Source: Gossypium raimondii (Eukaryota; Streptophyta; Magnoliopsida; Malvales; Malvaceae). Taken from it: a stretch of 64,000 bases of DNA. Position 1 is the stretch's first letter, and every line of letters starts with the position of its first letter. Shown in pieces: positions 35,121 through 46,609 of the stretch. Under the pieces are notes generated by a model that ran no database searches, was not told where the DNA came from, and saw only the letters and a list, made by a program, of their open reading frames with translations. The stretch lies in contig NC_068565.1 of assembly GCF_025698545.1 (NCBI RefSeq), positions 19,236,848 to 19,300,847 of the forward strand. The letters run 5' to 3'. A program made the position numbers and the translations under genes.

Positions 35121-36022
35121 ATATTTTGTTTAAAAGGTTTGTAAATGTTTTATAGCAACTCCACATCAACATACCACTGGTTGAAGCTTTAGAGCAGATG
35201 CCCAACTATGTGAAAATTATGAAAGATATATTGTCAAAAAAAGCGCAGATTGGGAGAATTTGAGACTGTCACTCTCACTGAAGGGTGCACAGCAATGTTG
35301 ACCAATAAATTACCTCCAAAGTTAAAGGACACAGGGAGTTTTACTATCCCATGTTTAATTGGAACTCATTATGTTGGTAAGGCTTATGTGATTTAGGGGT
35401 AAGTATAAATCTAATGCCTCTGTCTATTATCAAGAAGCTAGGAATTAGGAAGGCAAGAGCCATAACAGTCACATTGTAGCTAGATGATCGAAATTACGCA
35501 CATTCGAAAGGTAAAATCGAAAATCTATTGGTAAGAGTAAATAAGTTTATTTTTCCTACCGATTTTATTATTTTAGAATGTGAAGCTGACAAAGATGTAC
35601 CGATTATTCTTGGAAGACCTTTTCTTACCACAAGTAAAACTTTAATCGATGTGCAGAAAGGTGACCTGACCATGAGGATGAATAATTAGCAGGTCACGTT
35701 CAATGTATTTAATGCGCTAAAACATGCTGATGAGAATCAAGAATTTCGTGCCATTGAGTTGATAGGAGCAACAGTCGAGGAACAGTTCATGAGATTTTTC
35801 CACAGCAAAACTGATAGTGACGAAAATTCATTTGAGCGAAGACCTTTGTGCACTTTGTTTGAGCAAAATAAACATTTCAATTTTTATGAACAATGCTTGG
35901 TAGCTCATGTGTATTCGCATAGAGCTGTTGACGTCAAAGACATGAAAGCGGGGGCCACATTTAAAGTTAATGGACAATGCTTGAAGCATTATTGGGCTGC
36001 TCATATAGAGCAAGACAAATAG
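35121..36022 (+). pseudogene. F1-B protease remnant fused to integrase tail
   Basis: Pre-protease and protease signatures are visible across frames: an LPPKLKD-like stretch near 35310, then VNKFIFPTDFIIL and DVPIILGRPFL near 35540-35625. The open frame 35759-36022 runs from the post-protease acidic linker into ATFKVNGQCLKHYWAAHIEQ, the integrase C-terminal tail. All of RT, RNase H and the DDE core are missing, as in F2. Confidence 0.75.
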
Positions 36023-36137
36023 TCCATTGATCTTCAAGATGTTTAACTTCAATATCTTAAAAATTCTTTTTATTTTTATTTCATTTTGTTGATTTAAATT
36101 TGTATTAATTATTTCATTTCTTTTATTTAATAAACTA

Positions 36138-36486
36138 CAGGAGGGGAAGGGGTCGGTGACATAGAGCCCATTAAAATGAATCCTTCCAATAAAGAGAATG
36201 CACCCAAAGCACCACAGGAAGAACCAGATAAAATCGATTCTATCAGCATTGAGACTGACCGTGAGGTTGAAGAGGAAGCAATCCCTCAATTGCACCACCA
36301 GTGGACAGCATTGCGGTTGTTCCACCTCCTTCTACTGAACCGATGATTGAACAGGATAGTGAGATCGATCAGATTATTGATGAACTCACCAAATTTGACA
36401 ATGAAGAGGAGGATATACCACTCAATTTACTTAAAAGGCTGATGCGTTATAAGATAAGTGCACGAAAGATGACTCGCCGCAATTAA
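36138..36486 (+). pseudogene. F1-B small 3' acidic ORF remnant
   Basis: Coding-like sequence with acidic composition (MNPSNKENAPKAPQEEPDKI at about 36176, then a shift into 36301-36486 ending in a basic tail ARKMTRRN). It is in the env-like position. It probably represents only the ends of the larger ORF seen in F2. Confidence 0.5.
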
Positions 36487-37709
36487 AGTACCACAATTTA
36501 GTTCCAAGCTCGGTAAGTTTTTATCCCTTTATTAAATCTCATTATGTACATATATATATGTTCTTGCATTCATGATTTATATTTGTACATGTATTGAGAA
36601 CAATACATCCTTTAGGTTTGGGGTGTATTGTGCATCTAGATTACATTAGATATTTAGTTGAGCATGTTGTTTTAGTATTTTTTTTTGGTTCATTTGGAAT
36701 TCATTTTGCCATGGCATACATAATTGCCACGAATTTTTTAAACTATGATGAGCATGTTTTTGTCTGCGATGTTCGATGAGGAGCTTAGTTCTTTTATAAA
36801 CTTAGAAAGTTGTGACAGTGGATTAGGTGATTTTAGCTTAGGATAGTTTGCTTGTAAATTGATCCCTAAAATAAGGATGTCCTAATTCCAATTACAATTA
36901 ACCTATAGTAAGTTTCTTTTAATAAACTTAGAGATTCTTGAAGCTAAACTCAGTACAATGGTAATACTCAATAATGAATAAAGTGGCAATGCTTAAGAAA
37001 ATTCAAAAGGAAAAAATCTAAAAAATGCCATAAATACTCCAATGCTTAGAATTGTCAAGTAAGTTAGCACCACTTTGTTTGCTCCATCGTGCTGTTGACT
37101 AGAACGGTTAGTCCAAGTAAGAGTGTGTAATAAAGAAAAGAAAATTAGAGGCACTCATCTGTAGTAACAAGTTGAGTAGTTAAGGAGGTAGTTGTTTGCT
37201 CTATCCATCTTTTTAGTCAAAAGCCTTAGCTTCAAAGTATTCAAATCATGACATGGTTGAGTATTCGGCAATTTAGTGTATGCTTCATTGTAATTTTTGA
37301 GTCAAAGAATCATGTGACGAGTTGAATCCTCTAGTAAAAAAATATAGGCACAATAAATGGATATGTATGTAATTGAGTATGTATAAGGCCACATAAAAAA
37401 AATAAGAGAAAACTGAGTTAGTTAAAAGATGAACTAAGTAAATTGTGAGATACTTGCTATAGTGGAAATTGTATGAATACTTAGGATTTTTCTTTCTTTT
37501 AGGGCAATATTTTCTACACTGCCTTTGCTAAATAAGCTTATGAAACTTGATCAAATTTTAGACATAGAAAATCATTGAGAACTAAAGTACAAAATGCTCT
37601 CTTAAGGGTCTCACAATGCAAAGGCAACTATTTTGCTATGGCAATTCTTACGTTCATGCATTCATGCATACCTTGCTTGAGGATAAGAAATAACTCAGGT
37701 TTAGGGGTG
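36487..37709 (+). other. F1-B 3' non-coding region and polypurine tract
   Basis: No gene. Bases from about 37083 match the F1-A flanks at 1-234 and 16375-16778. Ends with aactcaggtttaggggtg before the 3' LTR. Confidence 0.7.
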
Positions 37710-39307
37710 TGATAACTCTTGAAAAGAGTTATAATTCATGTCTTTAGACTGGGTCAACTGTTTATACTTAAGTGAACTTAGTTACATTTTAGGATATTAT
37801 TTTAGCATTTTTAGAACATTGCATAAGAAGCTTGGACGGTGCTTAAATATTATTATTTGTTACTTTTTTTGTTACTTTTAATTGCATGTGGAAGGGTTGT
37901 GTTTGGTGGTTTGGCAGATGAAGGATGTGGAGAAAGAAATAAAGGAGTGAAGGTTTGCCGAGGCAAAAGGTTAGACAATTTTCCAACTTATAAGCCATGA
38001 AAATTCCAAGAAGATGACCGAGTCAACACTCAAGGCATACCAAGTCTCAGCCAACTCTACTCGTACCAGAAAAACTAATCTAAAAAAGAGGAAAAAGGAT
38101 CATGAGATCATAGGCTGATAACCACTTACCCTAAAGGAAGGGATTTTAAACCCAAAAGAAAATCTAAAAAAAAAGGAGAATATTTCTTGGGTTGTTGGAT
38201 TTACCCTAGGGAAAAGCCTATAAAAAGCCAAAGGAGGAAACCCAAAAAGGAACAAGGGTGGAGATCCATAGGCAAAACTAGAGGGTAGCGGTGAGTAGAG
38301 GCAGAGAGAGGAAGATGAAGGCACTCCCTCTCAGCCACCACAGGACACTATGCCATTGGAGTGTGAACTGGACATGCGAAAGCTGTTTTCCCGATGTTCT
38401 TCTGTTATTTCTTAACTATTTCTCCGTGAATTGATTTGATGAAAATGATGTTGAATGATATTTTGGTTTTGAATTTTATTTGCCAACCCATGAGCTAAAT
38501 CTCATAGGGTTGGGATTACTTGATGAAACATTTATTTCCTTTAATGGTTGAAGCATAGATTTGAATTAATTTACTGTTTCATTTAATTGTTTTTATTTCT
38601 AAATTTTATGCGTGCAGTCCCTAGACATAGACGACTGTGCAACATACCCATAAACTAATTTAATTCCGAAAAGGTTGGATTCACTAGACCGAAATTGAAT
38701 GATACGAGTAAGTACTCGATAGATACTTGTAGTAGACTATAGACATATAGCAGCATTCATACATAAGGAAACAGTCCAGGGTGCCATATTAAAGGCCTAT
38801 AGACATGGGTAAGGTAACTTGAGGTTTCTGCGCTCGAAAGAAGCAGGCCACTTTAGAACTCTACTGAGCAATAGATTGATTACAATTTTTCCAAGACATT
38901 ACTGACAGTGAAAGTAGATTCTTAGTAATCTCGACCTTCCAAATCGACATCATATATCCTGTATCCTTTTCCGTATTATCTTTGCCATCGCATCCTTAGT
39001 TGTTTACTTGTTTAGTTACATATTATTCATATAAACATTTTCGTAATTACCATTGCATTTTTACTCTTGCATTGCCATAACATTTTCAATTAGTCATCAG
39101 TTACAAATATTGTTCACATTAATATTCCTTTTTTTTACCATTGCACTCTTATCATTATTTTGCTATAACATTAATCTAACTTTATTATAATAAATTTACG
39201 ATTTGTATACCTAATCCGATCCCTATAGAGATGATCTCACTTATCACTTTATTACTTGATCCGACGTGTATACTTTAACAACTCGCATACCATATTCATA
39301 TGCAACA
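37710..39307 (+). repeat. 3' LTR of F1-B
   Basis: TGATAACTCTTGAAAAGAGT to catatgcaaca, 1598 bp, full length for the family. Target duplication GACAC follows at 39308-39312. Confidence 0.88.
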
Positions 39308-39312
39308 GACAC

Positions 39313-39917
39313 TTACGAAGTAATTCTTTAAATCTCTCCCATGCCTCGTACAAGGACTCATCATCAAATTTATTTCTAGGTGGGAAATGCTTAACAAAAA
39401 TTCTTTCTGCTAACTCTTGCAAAGTAGAAATTGAGCTAAGTGGTAATAAATTGAGTCATGCTCATGCTCGAACTCACAACAAGTATAGAAATAGCTTCAA
39501 CCTCAGTGCATCTTCAGTCACACCGACTATTTTAAATGAATCACTCACCTCCATGAATAATCGAAGGTGAAGGTGTCGATATTCTGTGGGCATTCCACTA
39601 AACTGGTCCATCATTTGTAGCATTTGAAACATCACTGGTTTCAATTCAAATTGGGGCGCCTCTATATCCAGCCTCCTAATTTCTAGATTTAACTCATTAA
39701 AGAGTGTCACAATGTACTGTCTTATGGCACGATCCCTATCATCAGTAAAAAGGATGGGATTGCGAATATGATTGGCCCCATTTCCTTGTCCATCATTTTG
39801 ATTTCTAAGGTCCATTTCAGCTTGTCCCTGGGCTAATCGTTCATGTATTCTTTGTCTAAATTTCTGCTCAATTTCAGGGTCTATCGGTAATAAATCGATA
39901 ATTCGATCTATGCTCAT
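39313..39917 (-). pseudogene. M1 gag N-terminal part
   Basis: ATG at 39917 begins MSIDRIIDLLPIDPEIEQKF, the same start as M2 gag. The frame runs to 39474 through the QFELKPVMFQMLQ landmark and DALRLKLF, then shifts or stops before the F1-B insertion. Gag continues at 24147. Confidence 0.82.
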
Positions 39918-40091
39918 AAACTCCTGAAATAAATCAGAAAAAATAAAGAATAAAGAATTAATTAATAAAGTTAGAAATAAATAAAAGAAAGAAAAAATAA
40001 TTAATTAATTATTAATGTTATAAATTAAATAAAAAATAAAAGAAAAACTAAATTGCAAAGAATAATTTCACAAAAATGATTAAGGCAACAG

Positions 40092-40109
40092 TCCTCGACA
40101 ACGGCGCCA
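40092..40109 (-). other. Primer-binding site of M1
   Basis: On the minus strand TGGCGCCGTTGTCGAGGA lies six bases after the LTR end (CGCATTACA agtttt), the Athila-type site. Confidence 0.8.
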
Positions 40110-40115
40110 AAAACT

Positions 40116-41912
40116 TGTAATGCGTAGGTTTGTGCAAGTATACACAGTCGTTATCAAGTAATAAGTAAGTAAAAAAGTTATTGTCTCCATAGGGATTGTG
40201 TATGTTAATCAATCAATTGAAAATTTAAAATTTTACAAATTGGTGATAAGAACACAATATTCCAAGTGATGGATGATTAAACTAAATTGAATTATCTAGA
40301 TGCAAGATGCTCCATAATGCGATTCTAATCTAAGTATGATAATTAACTAAAATGTATAAGATGAATTTAGAAGCAACAACACAAACTTCAACAATCAATA
40401 ACACGAATAGGCTAGAATAATTACATCATTCAACTTAATTCATTTTTCTCATGTTTAACAATGTTCAGAAAATATTCCATGGCAACTCTATCTTTCATGA
40501 GTTTGAAACTAAATTAAGTCTATTCGAAATCTTTTGCTTATAAAACATGCATTTTACTGATCATATTAAACTAAGGGTTTCTTAGAACTCATGTGAAGTT
40601 ACAGGGACGAGTTAGGTTTGAAACAATTTAATCACATAAACTTAAAAACTTTGCAAGATAATAGAGCTTGCTAAAGTTATTATGAACCTCTAATTTAGTC
40701 GGGATAGGATCTAAATTAAGCATACAATTTTCAACTATTGTGTCCATTAGCCATCGTCTGGTTAGGATCACTTAGCTAATTCCAATGAATCCAATCATGT
40801 ATGAATGAAATACATGCTTGAGGCACAAACACTATAAACATGATTTAAACAAACTTCATTGAATTGATGCAATCATCCTAGCTAAATAGATTTAAACTAC
40901 CATTGTTGATGAAAAGATAACTAAGCACATTGCAAACATGATTAAAATCAAGAAAGAATAAACTCTGTTTGAATCAGCAGCCTTGCGAACTCCAATTGAA
41001 GAAGTTTCCTCCCGTCCTCATGTTGCTCCTTTGCTAATGGCTCCTCAAGGTGGCTAACGAAGAGATGATCTTATCAAAGTTTTTTTGGCTAAGAAAGTAA
41101 GGAAATATGAGATGCTATGTGTGGTAATGAAGAGAGGGAACGAGAGAATGATAGAATGGAAGAAAAAAGTTAAATGAATGATGAATGAGGGATGATTGAA
41201 ATGTGATTGGGAGTGGGTATTTATACCTGAGGTTGGTGAAGGAGTTTACAAAATATGGCATCAAAGATCCCTTAGATTTCTCTCACTTTGGCCGGCCGTA
41301 ATATGTGGAAAGGAGGGTGAGTTGGTTGTTTGATTCAAGCATAAAATCATGCTTGAATCATGCAAAAGGTGGACAATTTCTTGAACAAACATCGTGTGCT
41401 GATTTTCAATAATTTTCCAAGTGCAGGGACCTCTAAATAATTATCCCAAATGCTAATTTTGGCTGCCCAAATATCCTTGTCGAATTGGGCTTCTCTTCTC
41501 CTTATTTGGACAGTTTTGTGACCCATTTAATAGTCAGACTTGTCCACCATGTAGCACCATTTTTCACTGGGTAAAACCAACATCTTCATGACCCAGTTTG
41601 TATGGTTTTGCCATCCAAGTAGGGTAGAATTGCTCATGTCCATTCATAAATTATAATAAGCTATTTATTAAATCAACTTCATGGTCCCACTGCATTAATT
41701 AAACATAGCACATTAATAAATAACATTAAATAATTTAATTTATGCACAAAATTAACATAATAAATAACAAATTTGCATATTTATAAATTCATGTCCATTG
41801 TCGAATATAAGCAAAATTCACTTAATTAATTAACAAATACTCGTGATTAGTATTATTTTTAAGTAAAAAGTGGTAAAACTATTATAAAAACCTATATAAT
41901 TTAGAGTTTGCA
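40116..41912 (-). repeat. 5' LTR of M1
   Basis: 1797 bp, reading on the plus strand TGTAATGCGTAGG to TTTAGAGTTTGCA. It belongs to the same family as the solo LTR at 46610-48446 (shared starts gtaggtttgt and cacagtcgttatcaagtaat). The outer end is set by comparison with that solo LTR. Confidence 0.8.
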
Positions 41913-42495
41913 AGACTAGTCGAAGCGAAATTTTTGGACGGGATTATTACAAAATTACGAGTTTTAGGCTTCTTATTCAAGTTTAAATCATATTAAGTTC
42001 ATGTTTCAGTGTTTAATTTTTATTATATACGAGCCCAATATTGAATTTATTAAGTTTTATTATTTTATTATTTATTTGGATTTTTTATATTTTTAAGTAT
42101 TTTAAGTTATTTAGGAATTTTATGTTAACAAAAGGTTTAGTTTAAAACTACTTCTTATTTAGGTTAATTAGAGTTTCATTATACTTAATAGTTTTATTTG
42201 GTTTTACTTAGCTAGCCTAAATAAAGGTCTTTTTATTGTACCCAAAAATCATTTTATTCATTATCCACTTTGAGTTAATAAAATCGTCTTTGAGTTTTCA
42301 TTTTAATAATTCTCTTGAGTTTTATTTTAGAATAGTTTTAACAATCTTTTCAGATTATGGGGATCATCTTCAAGCTTTTTCTTACCAAGTTTTCTTTCTT
42401 GGAAGGGAAATTAGAGTCGTTTGAAGGAGGTTGTGGATTCATCGGGTTTCAAAGGCTTCTTAGGACTTCTACACATCATATTCATCTTTTCTATC
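41913..42495. other. AT-rich spacer, no gene seen
   Basis: About 580 bases between M1 and the next LTR fragment. Only short chance frames. It may be part of a further, unrecognised repeat that received M1. Confidence 0.4.
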
Positions 42496-44954
42496 TGTAA
42501 CACCCCATACCCAACCTGGTCACCAAGCCGAATACCAAGGTGTCACACCACTGTCTCATGTCAAATAGAACAAGTAAAATCTCATTCTCAACAAAAGGTC
42601 TTCCATTTTAACATTCGTACAGGTTTGGAATCTATCTTAAGCTTTAGTTATCATCGTTACATGCTAACATATATCAAATATCCTTAAAATAATAATTAAA
42701 CATGCATATGGTTCGTTTTAGCAAAATCTCAAAACATCAACATAGGTATCGATACTAAAGACATGGTATCGATATTTTGCTCAAGAGGTATCAATACCGC
42801 TTGGAAAATCGATGCCAAATTTGCTTACTGATTCTCAATCAAAAACCCAACTATCAAAAAATATCGGTACCACTGCCAAAGTATCACTAATTTCACCCCC
42901 CGAGTATCGATACTCTGGCCAAGGTATCGATACTGATTAGCAAGACTGACTCATGCACTTCAAAATTTTTGGAGGTATCATTTTTAACATGCGAATATCA
43001 ATACCTCTACTCCATACTCGAAAAATACAACATTTTAAAGCATATAAGTCATTCCAACTCGTACCAGTTCAACATGCTATCATATCATCATCAAATAAAC
43101 ACCGAAACGACCATAATAATAGTTTCAAGCATCAAAAGCAAATCCGAGTAATAGTCAACATATTATGAAATAAATCCCAAAATTCTAAAAGTAATTAAAT
43201 AATGGAGACAACTCAGAATATCATATCCAATACTAGCACAAAGACTACCACATTGCCTTATTCCCAAAACGTAACCAAATAAAAAACACCTACGAATAAT
43301 GAAAATGGACTTACTTAGATCACCCCTCAGAACCACACCGGCACACAACTTATCAGCAAAGTTTAAAAAGAGAGTGGGTGAGCTTAACAAGCTCAGTGAA
43401 TGCTCAAAGTAACCACAATGTACACACAATATCAAAGGTTAATCAAGAGCATACTACAACACATTCACAACCATATTCCATTCGAGTCAAAGTTATATGC
43501 TCATGATTCATTAATTCATTTAACAATAATTCGTCAAGACTAAAACAACATATACAAGCTTTAATAACTCACAAGCTTAACTTATATATTCACAGGCATT
43601 CACAAGTTATATGAAAACAACCCAATCCACAATTACATACGCAATTTACTATGAGAACATACTAACATTTTCATGTAACTTAACTCATTTAACATATTAT
43701 TCACAATTAAAAAGCATCAATCTCTTGTCGTATTATCATAAAATATAAGATCATGTTTAAACAATAAATTGTCATGCCAACCACATCTTCATTTAGGCAT
43801 ACATCACATTACACATATAAACATTTTAAGATAATTTGGCACTTGAGGCTATGAAACATAAAAGTGGGCTCTATCATCACTCATCGGATACACATCATAT
43901 TTCACACGTTTAATCATCTTTCATGAATTCTTTTACACATTAATCACATGAATATTTAAGCATATATCACAGCACATATAAATCACATTTAATCACATTC
44001 AATCACATTCATTCACATTTTATGATAGTTTGGCTCTTGAGGTTATGAAACATAAAAGTGGGCTCTATCACCACACATCGGATACACGGATCTCCATCAC
44101 AGCAAATAGACTCATAAATTCAAACATGTCCCATAAGTGAAGCATAAAACTAACATTCTCCAACACACCAATTGACTCATAGAGTTGAACATATCCCAAA
44201 AAGTAAGCATAAAGCTAACACTCTCCAACATACCAAACATGTCTCGTTGAATAGAGCTTAGCTCACATTCCCTTATCTCTCCAAACATGTCCCAAGGCCT
44301 CAATGCCCAAATCACAAAACACATATAGGTGAGTACTCACACTCCTATGGCATGCCAACTATATCCAACACTCTCATAAGGTCAGAAGGCCAAAGTAGAA
44401 GTGTTCATGGGCCGGGCGGCCCAGCCAGGCCCGACGACCGACCCGCAATATAAGAGGGTTCGGGTAAAAATATATCCCGAAATATGGGTTTAGTCAAAAA
44501 ATGAGGCTCATTTAGAAAATGGGCCGGGCCCCAGGCACCACTTTTTTGGCCCAGGCCTGGCCCGGCCCGGCTCAAATATATAATAAATATTTCTTTTTTA
44601 TTTTTTTAATTTTAAAATATTTTTAAAATACTTTATTTTATTTTTTATTTTTAAAATAAATTTTTGGTGTTTATTAAAAAAATGGGCCGGGCCTGGCCGG
44701 GTTCGGGCTTAGGAATTTTTTCTCGGACAGGGCCTAAACAAAATTTTAGGCCCATATTTCAGGTCGGGCCAGGACCGGGCCTAGGACGCGGGCCAAAATT
44801 TTTTTTTGGGCCTGGCCCATGAGCACCTCTGGGCCAAAGTATCCACAATTACACAATTTTAATTACTAATTTAATACACATCATCTCTGTTCATATTCAT
44901 CAATTCACATCACAAACTTAAGCATACGATCACGACTCCTTACGTAAGCATACG
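42496..44954 (+). mobile_element. Probable chromovirus-type LTR fragment, split by a MITE
   Basis: Starts TGTAACACCCCATACCC, a start typical of plant Tekay/Del LTRs (from memory). It contains several GTATCGATAC palindromes (42745-42935), a roughly 194-bp internal duplication (gaaacataaaagtgggctc at about 43853 and 44047) and a roughly 67-bp duplication near 44140 and 44208. It ends abruptly at M2 integrase (about 44954). No second LTR or target duplication was found, so solo LTR against truncated element is open. Confidence 0.5.
44396..44831. mobile_element. hAT-type MITE with 8-bp target duplication
   Basis: A 436-bp element starting TAGAAGTGTTCATGGGCC and ending in the inverse of CAGAGGTGCTCATGGGCC, a terminal inverted repeat of about 18 bp. 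It is flanked by the perfect duplication GGCCAAAG at 44388-44395 and 44832-44839. Ends are GC-rich (gggccgggc dyads), the middle is AT-rich, and nothing is coded. An 8-bp duplication and a CAGRGGTG-like end fit the hAT superfamily. Confidence 0.85.
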
Positions 44955-44973
44955 AGTCTTTGAATAGTGTTGG

Positions 44974-45582
44974 CTAAAAGAATCCAGCTTGCAATACTTT
45001 TGCCGCAGTACGTGTACCTCCGAAGTGTCCCCCAGTTAGAGCTGTGTGACAATGATATAAAATCTTATGTACTTCATCTTCTGCCACACATCTCCTGATC
45101 ATTTGATCTACACATTTCTTAAACAAATATGGCTCTTCCCAGAAATAGTACTTCACATCGTGAAGAAACTTTTTCTTTTTATGATACGTCTTATCAATCG
45201 GCATCAAACCACAAGCTAAAAAGTTAGAAGTATCAACAAACCAAGAGGCATTATGGACATGATTTACCTTCAATATATGTTCATATAGGAATGTCTTATG
45301 AATGGGTATAAGTGGAGAATTCCCTTCTTGCGGCTCCAATCTAGACAAGTGGTCTGCTACTTGGTTTTCTACTCCCTTTCGATCTTGAATTTCTAGATTA
45401 AACTCTTGAAGTAGAAGTACCCATTGGATCAATCTTGGCTTAGCATCTTTCTTGGCAAGTAAATACTTAATTGTCAAATGATCCATATAAATAGTCACTT
45501 TGGTACCTATAAAATAATATTGAAACTTCTCAAAAGAAAACAAAATAGCAAGTAACTCTTTCTCTATTACCGTAGAATTCAA
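44974..45582 (-). pseudogene. M2 RNase H end and integrase zinc-finger region
   Basis: A 202-residue frame. RNase H ([18 protein letters not shown], then [20 protein letters not shown]) is followed by the spacer and zinc finger ([20 protein letters not shown]). It ends at a TAG where the family has Trp, shortly before the element is truncated. The DDE core is missing. Confidence 0.87.
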
Positions 45583-46609
45583 CTAAGCTCCCGTTAGAAT
45601 TTGACTTGCGTAGTAAATGGGATGAAAAAATTTGTTCCTTTGCTAGCCTATCACAGCTCCTATTGCGAAGTCACTTGCGCCACACATCAGTTCAAATGGC
45701 AAATTCCAGTTCGATGTGACGATGATTCTTTCTCCAATTCTCCAATAATTTCCATAAAGGTTTAGCAATTTTAGAGAAGTCCTTGATAAATCTTCAATAG
45801 AAACTGGCGTGGCCCAAAAAGCTCCTAACACCCTTTACAGATGTTAGAGGTGGGAGTTTCTCAATAACATCTACCTTTGTTTTATCTAGCTCAATTTCAT
45901 GTCTCGTTATTCGATGCCCTAGAATAATAAATTCTTGTACCATGAAATGGCACTTTTTCCAATTAAGTACGAGGTTTGTTTCTTCGCATCGCCTTAGTAC
46001 CTTGGCAAGATTTTCTAAGAAATCATCCTATGTATCTCTAAATACTGAAAAATCATCTATAAACACTTCCAAATACTTCTCGACCATGCCAGTAAAAATA
46101 GACATCATACATCTTTGAAATGTAGCAGGTGCATTACATAAACCAAATGGCATGCGTCTAAATGCAAATGTACCGTATGGGCATGTGAATTTTGTTTTGT
46201 GTTGATCTTCTAACACTACTGTAATCTGATTATACCTCAAGTATCCATTGAGAAAACCGTAATAGTCTCACCCCGCGAGTTTATCCAGCATTTGGTCTAA
46301 GAACAGTAAAGGAAAATGATCTTTCCTTGTTGCCTTGTTCAACTTCAGGTAATCTAGGCAAATTCTCCATCCCGCAACCATTCTGGTTGGTATTAGCTCG
46401 TTTTTTTCTTTCTCTACGACCGTACTACCTCTTTTCTTTGGCACGCACTGGACCAGACTTACCCATGAACTGTTTAAGATGGGGTAAATTATACCCGCAT
46501 CTAACCACTTAATAATTTCTTTCTTTACCACGTCCTTCATGATAGGGTTCAGTCTGCGTTTTCCATCAATCGTCCCTTTCTCGCCATCTTCCAGGATGAT
46601 CTTATGTAT
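45583..46609 (-). pseudogene. M2 reverse transcriptase, C-terminal part
   Basis: Blocks 46609-46268 (GWRICLDYLKLNKATRKDHF), 46240-46028 (FTCPYGTFAFRRMPFGLCNA and FIDD) and 45831-45643 (RNase H start, CGASDFAIGAVIG). Stops and frameshifts divide them. The RT catalytic pair DD is kept. Confidence 0.88.

Larger units (their letters stand above)
24153..39307 (+). mobile_element. F1-B: Athila-like non-autonomous element with F2 inside
   Basis: LTRs at 24153-25514 and 37710-39307 are flanked by GATAC (24148-24152) and GACAC (39308-39312), a 5-bp target duplication with one difference. The target was M1 gag. Internal parts: PBS 25521, about 110 bases of leader, the F2 element 25652-33680, then gag and protease remnants 33681-36022, a small 3' ORF and the 3' non-coding zone. 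RT, RNase H and the integrase core are absent. Confidence 0.87.
39308..41912 (-). mobile_element. M1: 5' part (LTR, PBS, gag start)
   Basis: The right-hand piece of M1, split from 18340-24152 by F1-B. It contains the 5' LTR 40116-41912, PBS, leader and the gag N-terminus. Confidence 0.85.

Noticed and set aside
35828..36325. 165-codon minus frame opposite the F1-B protease-tail block
   Set aside because: The plus strand carries recognisable integrase-tail sequence; the minus frame has none.
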